This document shows, piece by piece, positions 54,877 to 62,725 of a stretch of 64,000 nucleotides of DNA. The translations under genes were made by a program, and so were the position numbers. Every line of letters starts with the position of its first letter. The stretch's first letter is position 1. The notes under the pieces are model-generated. The model was not told the origin of the DNA, made no database searches, and worked only from the letters and a program-made list of their open reading frames with translations. Origin of the DNA: Cupriavidus taiwanensis (GTDB lineage: Bacteria; Pseudomonadota; Gammaproteobacteria; Burkholderiales; Burkholderiaceae); NCBI RefSeq assembly GCF_900250075.1, contig NZ_LT977071.1, positions 2,065,901 to 2,129,900 on the forward strand, given 5' to 3'.

Positions 54877-56348
54877 GCTCACAAAGTATTGCACTCAGAG
54901 GCGCGCTCAAAGCGGCGGATGACGATCTCGGAACTTGGCTGAAAGGACTGGTCACTGGCGAAGGAAGCTCGCCTTCGCAGATTATTGTGTCTGGGGTTCT
55001 CAGCGTGATTCCGGGCCTTGGGCAAGCAATGGATGTACGCGACATTATTGTCGGCGTCATCGTCATTAGCAGGAATCCTACGAGTCCGGCAGGCTGGCTA
55101 GATATGTCCATTACCCTAATAGGCTGCGTTCCGGCACTCGGTGATGCACTGAAAACGTCGTTTCGCATGTTGAAGTCAGGTCATGCGTTGCCTCGGATCT
55201 TGGATGCGGTGTCTCCAAAGCTGAAGGGGAATATCGAAAAATGGTTTCGGACAGTCAACTGGGACTCATTGGCCAAGACACTTAAACGGAATTTCGATGA
55301 CGTAATGGGTGCATTCATTGACGGCTTGGACAGTTGGGTAGCTCGGTCGGTGATCGGTAAGCAAGAAGTCGCATATCTGATTAGCCAAATTAAGGACTTG
55401 AGACAGCGTGCCCCAAGGATGCTCGATGCAGCCATCTTCGAGTTACAAACCTTATGGAAGAAAAGCCTCGGAGACGCCAAGCCGCGCAGTACCTCAGCAC
55501 ATGGCACCGCACATAGCGGCGGTACTGGGCCAACCGGCACTGCAGCAACAGCCAAACGCCCTTCTGGAAGTACGCCATCCAACCAAGGGCAAGCAGTCAA
55601 ACGGGACAAAACAGGGACCGAGGCCACAACGACCAATGGATCACGGACAGATCAACGACGTGCGGGGAAGAAGAAACAGAGTTGGCAATCCGGAGTTCCG
55701 GCTGAACACATCACGGACTATTGGTGCGCTCGCAATAAGCGCAACCTCAAGAAGGCTAATAACGTAGGGCAATTGTGGGAAGAGTGGAGTCCGGCCGGGC
55801 GTCAGGGCATTGATCACGTATGGGTACAGTCCTCCAATCATGTCCGTCCCGGTGTGATCGGTGAAACAAAGAGCAGTCTATTTGGTGCTTTCAGGTTCAT
55901 TGCAGCCCTTCCTCCTGATATCCGACAGGAGTTGCAAGCACTAGGTAAGGCTGAGGCCGAGAACCCTACATCCACTAATGGGAAGCCGAACATCTTTCAA
56001 AGTGAAGGGCGCGATTTAGTGTCCTCTCCGAAAGTAAGCGCCAGTGGTAGCGGAGCTGAAACCGAACTTAAAAAGGGACTGGGTAACACAAAAACAAAAG
56101 GCGTCCAGATGAGTCATCTTTGGATTAGCCAATCCATCCCTGGAGAAGCTTTAACCCCGGCTGGGCGAACACTTTCGCGTCAGATAAAATCCTTTTATCG
56201 CGAATATACTATTGATAGGAAAGCGAACCCACCATACACTCGCTGGATTATCATGGTCACAGGCCGACAAAAAGAATTACACAAAAAGTCACAACACGAA
56301 ATTCAAAAGCCCGTTATTAGCATTCCCGACGGCATCCTTCAAGAATAG
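54873..56348 (+). CDS. Putative PoNe-type DNase T6SS effector
   Basis: The start is a TTG at 54873 supported by AGGAGGTG five bases upstream, overlapping the vgrG stop. The 491-residue protein has an N-terminal hydrophobic region with two segments (residues about 36-62 and 73-92, containing VIPGLGQAMDVRDI), which may help cross the prey membrane. A Ser/Thr/Gly-rich linker covers residues 205-265. The C-terminal domain has QGIDHVW (Asp314) and GVIGETKSS (Glu331, Lys333), the D...ExK pattern of PD-(D/E)xK nucleases such as PoNe. The next gene is PoNi-like, which supports the assignment. No PAAR domain is present. Confidence 0.68.
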   Translation: MSSQSIALRGALKAADDDLGTWLKGLVTGEGSSPSQIIVSGVLSVIPGLGQAMDVRDIIVGVIVISRNPTSPAGWLDMSITLIGCVPALGDALKTSFRMLKSGHALPRILDAVSPKLKGNIEKWFRTVNWDSLAKTLKRNFDDVMGAFIDGLDSWVARSVIGKQEVAYLISQIKDLRQRAPRMLDAAIFELQTLWKKSLGDAKPRSTSAHGTAHSGGTGPTGTAATAKRPSGSTPSNQGQAVKRDKTGTEATTTNGSRTDQRRAGKKKQSWQSGVPAEHITDYWCARNKRNLKKANNVGQLWEEWSPAGRQGIDHVWVQSSNHVRPGVIGETKSSLFGAFRFIAALPPDIRQELQALGKAEAENPTSTNGKPNIFQSEGRDLVSSPKVSASGSGAETELKKGLGNTKTKGVQMSHLWISQSIPGEALTPAGRTLSRQIKSFYREYTIDRKANPPYTRWIIMVTGRQKELHKKSQHEIQKPVISIPDGILQE

Positions 56349-56351
56349 CAA

Positions 56352-57398
56352 ATGGCAACCCTTAATATCATCTCCGAGTCTGCCTTCAAAAATCGCCGCG
56401 ACTTGATGCTTGACATCGATGCCTACATCGATCTGATGGACGATGCAAAAGAAAGCCAAAGATTGATAACAGACGATAATATTTCCAAACGGATAAGAGA
56501 AAGCCCAGACCAGAATGAGGCCATTACTGCCGTAATGGGCGGAACAAGACAAAAAGCTTGGGACTACCTGACGGCACTGCATGCGCAGTATAGTGCGGGA
56601 GGATCACTTGATAGTCTGCGCGCTTTCTTTCCCGAAGTGGTAGGAAGTTGGAAAACTTATGCAGAATATCATACCATGTTTCATCGCACGCCTAATGCCG
56701 GCGGACGGAAAGTCCCTCATCTGGATCTTTATGACAAAGATTATTGGTTTGCGATCCGCCTGACAAGTTTTGCTATCTTATTGGGCCATTCCACTCTACT
56801 TCCCAGCATCGCAGCGTTATGGGACTATGAGAACGAGGATATGGATGGCCTACTGGAGCGCTTGGTGGCACCGTACTTGCCAAATCGCGGTACGCCGCCG
56901 GACACATGCACTCGGCATCTTCCCTATTTCAAGACCCTGAAAATCTTCGATGCGTCGGTAGATGAGCGGGCCGCATTGATGAGCAGCTATCTTGACGAAT
57001 GGTACAAGGCCAGCCGGCGCGAACCTTATTATGACTCGCACACAAAAGGACGTAACCACAATTACCTCGGTTACTGGAGTTTTGAGGCAGCTGCCATTTC
57101 AGTTATCCTAGATATAGATGATGAGGGCTTCCGCAAAAAACCGTTCTATCCAGCGGATCTTGCCCAGTTTGGACGGCAACAAAAATCGGTTGCATTGGAA
57201 GCAATCACGGATTCTTCGATGGCTCACCTACACTCCGTAGCAAACAGCCCATGTCCAAAAGCTGGTTATTGGATGACACCCGCGAAGGCAGGGTCTCGCC
57301 GCTACTTCCGGCAGGGCGAAACAATGCCAGTTGTTGCCACAGACTACGGGACGACTATTTGGCAGTGGGACATCGATCAATCTGATCCCGGACTGTAA
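56352..57398 (+). CDS. PoNi-like (DUF1910/DUF1911) immunity protein
   Basis: The 348-residue protein contains the pattern YLGYWSFEAAAISVILDID followed by YPADLAQFGR, typical of the DUF1911 domain of PoNi immunity proteins. An N-terminal helical part precedes it. After the PoNi core comes an extra ~45-residue module with CPKAGYWMTPAKAGSRRYF and TIWQWDIDQSDPGL. It starts 4 bp after the effector stop and so is the likely antidote of that DNase. It is cytoplasmic, matching a nuclease toxin. Confidence 0.8.
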   Translation: MATLNIISESAFKNRRDLMLDIDAYIDLMDDAKESQRLITDDNISKRIRESPDQNEAITAVMGGTRQKAWDYLTALHAQYSAGGSLDSLRAFFPEVVGSWKTYAEYHTMFHRTPNAGGRKVPHLDLYDKDYWFAIRLTSFAILLGHSTLLPSIAALWDYENEDMDGLLERLVAPYLPNRGTPPDTCTRHLPYFKTLKIFDASVDERAALMSSYLDEWYKASRREPYYDSHTKGRNHNYLGYWSFEAAAISVILDIDDEGFRKKPFYPADLAQFGRQQKSVALEAITDSSMAHLHSVANSPCPKAGYWMTPAKAGSRRYFRQGETMPVVATDYGTTIWQWDIDQSDPGL

Positions 57399-57556
57399 CT
57401 GCACATACCTATGGTGATGGGTTGAAAGAAATTTCTGTAGCCAATCTTGTCAGCTCACATAAGGCTACATACGACCGAAGACTTGTTACGGTGGGTGGAC
57501 TCAATAACAATAAGCATAAACAAGCATCCGGAGTTCTTTCAACGCGATGCTGCTAG
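57399..57556 (+). pseudogene. Short open fragment before orphan toxin, possible remnant
   Basis: In the third frame the sequence reads YGDGLKEISVANLVSSHK and VTVGGLNNNKHKQASG, then stops at 57554-57556. It has no start of its own. The adjoining toxin ORF begins in another frame at 57547, so this could be the 5' part of the same gene, separated by a frameshift near 57545. The composition looks like protein, but no family is recognised. Confidence 0.35.
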
Positions 57557-58284
57557 CCACGGCAACCCATCACATTGCCACCGACCTTGTGCTTTCCCAT
57601 GACATACAGCGCGGAAAACAGAGGAATGAATACTGCAACCGCTATTCACTGGGAACGCTGGTTATCATGGAAGATCTCCTCGGAGAGCTTTCATCTTCGG
57701 GATCAACAAGGGAGAAACTGAACGATTTTCTGGATTTCCTTGCCAAAAACAAGCAAAAAATGGCAAATGGGTTGGAGCAGTTCACAAGCCCGGTTCGCAC
57801 AATTTTGAAGATTACAGCGAAACGGCTAGACAGCCTCAAGAATCGTGCGGATTGGCGAAAGCGATTGGCAGTCAAGCCGGATTGGAACCAGAATGGTCAA
57901 TATGTTGTATATGAGGTCTCGGCTGGCGAAGCGCTCCCGGTATGGAAAGGCCCAGCAGCCTCACAGGAGCTTGATGGAACGCCCTATCACCTGCCTGGTG
58001 GTGCCGATCAGCTTGTGTTCTTTCCAACTGCCGATACGCTCGCACCAACTCGGCCACGCATCGATCCCGGCACTGGCAAGGCGTTGCCTGGCCGTAAGCC
58101 GGACCAGATAGATAGCCGCATTGACTGGGAGGACGTAAGCGGACGTACGGCGCCGGCTGTGTTACGTGGAAAGGTCAATGATAAACATGTGCGCGGCCCT
58201 TTTGAAACGGGTTGGGGGTTCTCTGACTGGAATCACTCCGAAGCAAAAGGCATCATGCTCGCATTACCAGACACCCAAAGATGA
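57547..58284 (+). CDS. Orphan toxin-like protein, unknown activity
   Basis: The 245-residue product has a helical N-terminal half (EDLLGELSS, LDFLAKNKQKMANG) and a C-terminal globular part with LPVWKGPAASQ, YHLPGGADQLVFFP and GWGFSDWNHSEAKGI. I do not recognise the family. Its stop overlaps the next start by four bases (ATGA), and that next gene is a broken immunity-like gene, so it is probably a toxin tip. It lacks VgrG, PAAR or delivery domains. The start could be the ATG at 57547 or a later one at 57661. Confidence 0.5.
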   Translation: MLLATATHHIATDLVLSHDIQRGKQRNEYCNRYSLGTLVIMEDLLGELSSSGSTREKLNDFLDFLAKNKQKMANGLEQFTSPVRTILKITAKRLDSLKNRADWRKRLAVKPDWNQNGQYVVYEVSAGEALPVWKGPAASQELDGTPYHLPGGADQLVFFPTADTLAPTRPRIDPGTGKALPGRKPDQIDSRIDWEDVSGRTAPAVLRGKVNDKHVRGPFETGWGFSDWNHSEAKGIMLALPDTQR

Positions 58285-59317
58285 GCACAACAAATCTTCG
58301 CCCCTACAACCTCCCCCGCAACCTGGATCAGGATGCGTGGTTTCTTTATCAGACCACGTCTTTCCGCTTTTACGAATTGTGTGCAACGCTATGCGAAGAT
58401 TTTGCCAACCTGTACAACAGTTTCATCACCGGCCATGGATTCCATCGCCAAGCTCGGCTGGATTACTGGGTTTCGCGCTACCTACAGCATGCCGACAATA
58501 TTCGCCGCGGAATTAAGTTCATTAAGGATGAAGGCGACTATATGCCCATGATTGGCTTTCTTAACTCGCCCACCACCGACTATCGCGGCCTCATCGAACA
58601 ACCACTCGGCTGGATGACCGATGAACAATCCAAACAGTGGAAAAAATCGCACGAAAGGCTTAGTGCTGCTTGTGGAACAGGTCATGTCACACTGAACAAC
58701 CTCCGATCGGGAGGTTTGGAATGGCTCAAGCGTAGTGCAGATGCGATCGAATCGCCCTTTTGACCGGGACGATAGCCATGTCGGCGACATGGCCCAGTCA
58801 ATAAGGTTTCTGGAAACATATGGCCTAGTCAATTCACTAGATACCTATCCAAGGCACAGGATCAGAGACGATTTTTCAGTATCCCCAGGACAGATATGCC
58901 CCCGCACCGGCGTTTGGGTGCCATCCCAATGGATTGAAGGCGCCACGGATTTTAGCTTGGCTTTCTGTGTTGAAGGCCTATCAATGCAGCCTGCCTACCA
59001 AATTATTGGGCTTGATATGTGGTATCTCGATGATGAGGAGGGGAGTGCACTTGAGCCAAATTTGGAACTCGAAGGTGAACCCGTAACTAAAGCCGTGAAT
59101 ACCACCTGGCATTTTGTGGAAAGCGGTTCGATGGACCGAAGCCCGCCCCTTGAGGACTATCGCCTACGTTGCGAAGGCGGGGAACTTTGCCCCAAGAGCG
59201 GCTACTGGATAACACCGGCCAAAAGCCTGTCCCGGCGGTATTTCAAGCATGGCGCCCCCATGCCCGAAGACTACTATCTGGCAATGGGACATTAACCAGT
59301 CGGATCCGAAACTTTGA
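58281..59317 (+). pseudogene. Frameshifted immunity gene with CPxSGxW/TIWQWD tail
   Basis: The first frame (58281-58763) gives 160 residues ending IESPF at TTT TGA C. The continuation is in the +1 frame (DRDDSHVGDMAQ ... CPRTGVWVPSQW ... CPKSGYWITPAK). A second shift near 59275 hides the true C terminus, TIWQWDINQSDPKL, whose stop is at 59315-59317. Removing one T from the TTTT run restores the first break. The N-terminal half resembles Imm71/72-type helical immunity proteins, from memory. Two lesions make a pseudogene the simplest view. Confidence 0.72.
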
Positions 59318-59362
59318 AAGACGCCTCATCGTGAATGTGCACATTGCCACCGCATTTACAAA

Positions 59363-60421
59363 TTGCAAGACGCCAAACGAAATCCTCGCCAACAACTTCT
59401 GAAGCAGTCGCAGTATATTAATACACGTATGCGACTGATTGAAGGCGTTGAAGCCTCAAAGGACAACGTTCTCTTGAAACACTCGCATCCGCACCCAGGC
59501 TATCTTCGGGATGCGCAAGGCGGTCTCTACGAGGAGATGTTTTGGCTATGGATGCTTGACTACACTGCCGGAGCCGATCTCGACCACCTTGCAAGGGAAT
59601 TCGCCTCTATTGTTGAAGAGTTTTGCCGATGGAACGAACTCAACATCCCGTACCGCCTTTATCTGAAAGAAAAGTTCAAGAACCGCGGTGACACTGAACT
59701 GACAATTTGCTCGGTTGACTTTTTCAATCAGATCGAATACGAAAACGCATTACAACTCTTAAGCATTGCCATCCTCATCCGTGACGGGCGCTCTATCAAG
59801 AGAATCATTGCAGCGATGGCAAGCAACCGCTATCGCGATGCCTTGTACGAGCAGTTGATCGTCGACTTCGTCCCGGATCCACAGAACGACATGGACGAAG
59901 TGATCTTCGCGGAGCCGTATGCGACCCTCGTCGAAGCATACTTTCAACAAGATCCTACGGAATCAATTCGACTAATAAGACATTACCTGAAGGCTTGGTA
60001 CCGATACCAGGACGGCGCTCGATGGTACGATGGACACAAGAAAATCCAAAATGACGAATCGTTTTATTATGGATATTGGGCTTTCGAAGCTGGCGCGACG
60101 ATCTATCTGTTAGATATTGGTGACAGCGGCATCGATCATATGGTGTACCCCAAGGATCTCGTAGCCTACGGCAGGCAGCTTCGCGAGACAAATATTGTCA
60201 CCAGCGATTTCAGTACACCCCTTGATGCAAACGATTACCCTCTTAGTCGGCTGCGCTGCGATTCGGGCCAGCCGTGTCCACAAGCGGGGTGGTGGATGAC
60301 ACCGGCAAAAATAAAGAGTCGGCGTTGGTTTGCGAAGAACGAGATGATGCCGGACATCAAGGATAGCGACTTCGGTGCAACAATATGGCAATGGGATATG
60401 GACCAGTCCGACCGAAGCTAA
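59363..60421 (+). CDS. PoNi-like immunity protein, orphan
   Basis: The 352-codon frame begins at a TTG at 59363; an ATG at 59429 is the next choice, but RQQLL upstream of it aligns with RQQFL in the 60758 protein, so the longer form is favoured. Core motifs are ELTICSVDFFN, DALYEQLIVDF, YYGYWAFEAGATIYLLDIG and YPKDLVAYGR, the DUF1910/DUF1911 pattern. The tail has CPQAGWWMTPAKIKSRRWF and TIWQWDMDQSDRS. No effector is adjacent, so it is probably a retained immunity. The lack of a clear ATG or RBS suggests the 5' end may have been altered by recombination. Confidence 0.75.
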   Translation: MQDAKRNPRQQLLKQSQYINTRMRLIEGVEASKDNVLLKHSHPHPGYLRDAQGGLYEEMFWLWMLDYTAGADLDHLAREFASIVEEFCRWNELNIPYRLYLKEKFKNRGDTELTICSVDFFNQIEYENALQLLSIAILIRDGRSIKRIIAAMASNRYRDALYEQLIVDFVPDPQNDMDEVIFAEPYATLVEAYFQQDPTESIRLIRHYLKAWYRYQDGARWYDGHKKIQNDESFYYGYWAFEAGATIYLLDIGDSGIDHMVYPKDLVAYGRQLRETNIVTSDFSTPLDANDYPLSRLRCDSGQPCPQAGWWMTPAKIKSRRWFAKNEMMPDIKDSDFGATIWQWDMDQSDRS

Positions 60422-60488
60422 TCAGGCAACAAGCTCTTTTTCTTTACGTCAAAAATTGCGTACCATGCCGACGCCGTGCGAGCAGTAA

Positions 60489-60653
60489 GACTGGGACGGT
60501 AGCCATCTTATGACTGGTACCGGTGGCTACTACGGCTATTGGTCCTTTGAAGCGGCGGCAGCGGTACTCTTGCTCGGTATTGAGGACGACAGTAGTCTCC
60601 ACCCTTATCTTTACTACCCAAAGGAATTGGTCGCCTGGGCGAAGGCACAGTGA
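60489..60653 (+). pseudogene. 3' remnant of a PoNi-like gene
   Basis: The open stretch encodes YYGYWSFEAAAAVLLLGIED and YYPKELVAWAKAQ, the C-terminal half of a PoNi domain, and ends at 60651-60653. A TAA directly precedes it and no start exists. It is a different subtype from the flanking PoNi-like genes (GYWSFEAAA against GYWAFEAGA). It is a scar of a lost immunity gene. Confidence 0.8.
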
Positions 60654-60757
60654 GACCGGGAAAAGTTGCTCTGGATGCTGTTGCGGAACGCTACCGAAGC
60701 GATGATGACTTGATCGGGCTTAGATCATATCCAGGTTCCCCAGGAGGGCCAATCAAC

Positions 60758-61663
60758 ATGGCAGGAAAAAATCCACCATTGCTGCTCGCTGAAATATCAG
60801 ATCTGCCTGGCGAACCGCGCCAGCAGTTCCTCTACTCCGAACTGTACAAAAACGTACGCAAAGATCTGGTGGAGAGTATTGCAATTTGCCTCGACAGCAT
60901 TCAGCATGAAAAACTCTCACCTCGCTATCGCGTTAGCGCTCAAGCGAGCGTCTACCTCAACACCTTCTGGCTTTGGATGTTGGAGTACACCGCGGGCCGA
61001 GATCTTGATGAATTGGCAAGATCCTTCTCGGGCGTAGTAAGAGAATTCGTTATCTGGAATGAAGTGAATATTCCCTATAGACGCTTTCTTAGTGAGCGGT
61101 TCAAGAATAGAGGCGAAACTGACCTGACGATCTGCGCCGTTGATTTCGACAACAGAATAGAGTACCAAAATGCGCTTCAACTGGTCAGCGTCGGCATACT
61201 TTTACGCGACGAAGTCTCGGTTGGTCAGATTATTTCTGCCATGGAGAGCAATCGGCATGCCGATGCATTATATGAACAACTGATTGTTGACTACCTCAAG
61301 CATCCGCGCGATGACATGGACGAGGTTATATTTGTGAAGCCTTACGGCATCTTAGCCAGCGCCTATTTTCAGGAAAATTCAACTTCATCGCTCGATGCTG
61401 TTCAAAGCTATTTGAGGAATTGGTACCGATATCAGGCTGGTGCCCGTTGGTATGATGCACATAAAAGGATCCAGGAACACTGCGCCTTCTACTATGGATA
61501 CTGGGCGTTCGAGGCCGGTGCCACAACTTACTTGCTCGGTCTTGACGACAGTGGCATCAACCACAGGATGTATCCCAAAGACCTCGTTGCCTACGCCAAA
61601 CGCTTGCGTGACGCGAACCTCGTCACCAGCAGCTTGGACGCGCCAATTGGCGAAAACGAATGA
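60758..61663 (+). CDS. PoNi-like immunity protein, orphan, without C-terminal module
   Basis: The ATG at 60758 is preceded by AGGAGGG about nine bases upstream, which decides the start over the GTG at 60650. The 301-residue protein has RQQFLYSELYKNV, DLTICAVDFDN, DALYEQLIVDYL, YYGYWAFEAGATTYLLGLD and YPKDLVAYAKR. It is closely related to the 59363 protein but stops at PIGENE, where the other continues into the CPxxGxW/TIWQWD module. It is a cytoplasmic immunity candidate without an adjacent effector. Confidence 0.78.
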   Translation: MAGKNPPLLLAEISDLPGEPRQQFLYSELYKNVRKDLVESIAICLDSIQHEKLSPRYRVSAQASVYLNTFWLWMLEYTAGRDLDELARSFSGVVREFVIWNEVNIPYRRFLSERFKNRGETDLTICAVDFDNRIEYQNALQLVSVGILLRDEVSVGQIISAMESNRHADALYEQLIVDYLKHPRDDMDEVIFVKPYGILASAYFQENSTSSLDAVQSYLRNWYRYQAGARWYDAHKRIQEHCAFYYGYWAFEAGATTYLLGLDDSGINHRMYPKDLVAYAKRLRDANLVTSSLDAPIGENE

Positions 61664-61675
61664 GTGTCAGCAAGA

Positions 61676-62125
61676 ATGAATAGCACCATGAAGCGCCTAC
61701 TAACTCCGGTCCTCTCCGCACTCCTCGGAGCCATAGCAGGGGCAATCGTGGTACACCAACTCGCGCACGAAGAATCGCCGAAGGTGCACAAGCTGCAGTA
61801 TCCGTTGATGCTTACCGGCGGAAATTCGGATAGCCCTGCCGCAATGCTGCCCCGAGGGACGTCTCTATATTTCGATCGCGCCTTCCCGGAGGGCTTTGTC
61901 CGATACAAGGTCTACATCAATGTGGAGGGCACAAAGCTTGAGCCTCGGGACGCAACGGAAGAATTCTGGCTAGACCCGCTGACTGCAAGGCCCTTCGACA
62001 AGAACAGCCTGCATGCGCTGCTCACGCGCTTTCCACTAGGGAAGGATGATTTTTCCGCTGTGCTCGGCTCGGGCCAATTGACCAAGGAAGAGATACGCGA
62101 CCTGCTCCGCGCGTACAGCGAATAG
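61676..62125 (+). CDS. Membrane-anchored small protein, unknown
   Basis: The ATG at 61676 gives 149 residues; a GTG at 61664 would add four and directly follow the previous stop. An N-terminal hydrophobic anchor (LSALLGAIAGAIVVHQL) precedes a soluble domain with LYFDRAFPEGFVRYKVYIN, FWLDPLTARPFDKNSL and LTKEEIRDLLRAY. No family is recognised. It is the last gene of the immunity row and probably cotranscribed with the PoNi-like gene. It may be an immunity or accessory to a lost effector. Confidence 0.55.
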   Translation: MNSTMKRLLTPVLSALLGAIAGAIVVHQLAHEESPKVHKLQYPLMLTGGNSDSPAAMLPRGTSLYFDRAFPEGFVRYKVYINVEGTKLEPRDATEEFWLDPLTARPFDKNSLHALLTRFPLGKDDFSAVLGSGQLTKEEIRDLLRAYSE

Positions 62126-62165
62126 TCCGCCTGCACCTATCGCGCGCAGCTATTCCTCGAGCATT

Positions 62166-62612
62166 TCACCGCCCCCTCTCCCGCTCCATCTTCTCAATCA
62201 CTCCCACCCTCTGCCCACAATCCCCCTCCACCGCCTTGCACAGCGTCTTGTCATCCACCCCCAGCTTGCGCTGCAGCGCCCGAAATTCCCGCAGATAGAC
62301 CCGCGCCACCGCCTCGGCCCCCGGCAACGATAAACGCGCCGAACTATTGGCCCCGACCCACGCATAGTAGTAATGCCCCAGCAACCGCGCCGTCGTATCC
62401 TTGCGCCCCCGCGGAATCTCGCGGGCGACGGCGTCGATGCAGGAACGGTACTCGTCGGCGTCGTCATGCATGTATTCCTGGCAAGCCGCCATGGCATGCC
62501 GGCTTGCCTGCGCCACGGCCGGCGGCAGTTCCGTGGTGGCGGCTTGGGTAATGCCCGCGCACACGGCCAGTGCGCAGGCGATCAGGTAGGGATGCATTGG
62601 CGTTCGGTGCAT
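62166..62612 (-). CDS. Small exported protein, unknown
   Basis: The 148-residue protein has a signal peptide (LIACALAVCAGITQA, cleavage likely after AQA/TQA) and a mature helical domain with paired cysteines (CQEYMHDDADEYRSC and CKAVEGDC), which suggests disulfides in the periplasm. The start may be 62612 or 62597. It is convergent with the immunity row and GC-rich like the chromosome backbone, so it marks the end of the T6SS cargo. Confidence 0.7.
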   Translation of the reverse strand: MHRTPMHPYLIACALAVCAGITQAATTELPPAVAQASRHAMAACQEYMHDDADEYRSCIDAVAREIPRGRKDTTARLLGHYYYAWVGANSSARLSLPGAEAVARVYLREFRALQRKLGVDDKTLCKAVEGDCGQRVGVIEKMERERGR

Positions 62613-62725
62613 GGCATTGATGGCGTTTCAGGTTAGCGCCATGGCATGACATCCCCGCGTCATGAAGCAGTCACGATGGGCCCATAGAGTGGCTGCCTGC
62701 AGCCGCTTCCCACAGGATTGGCCAC

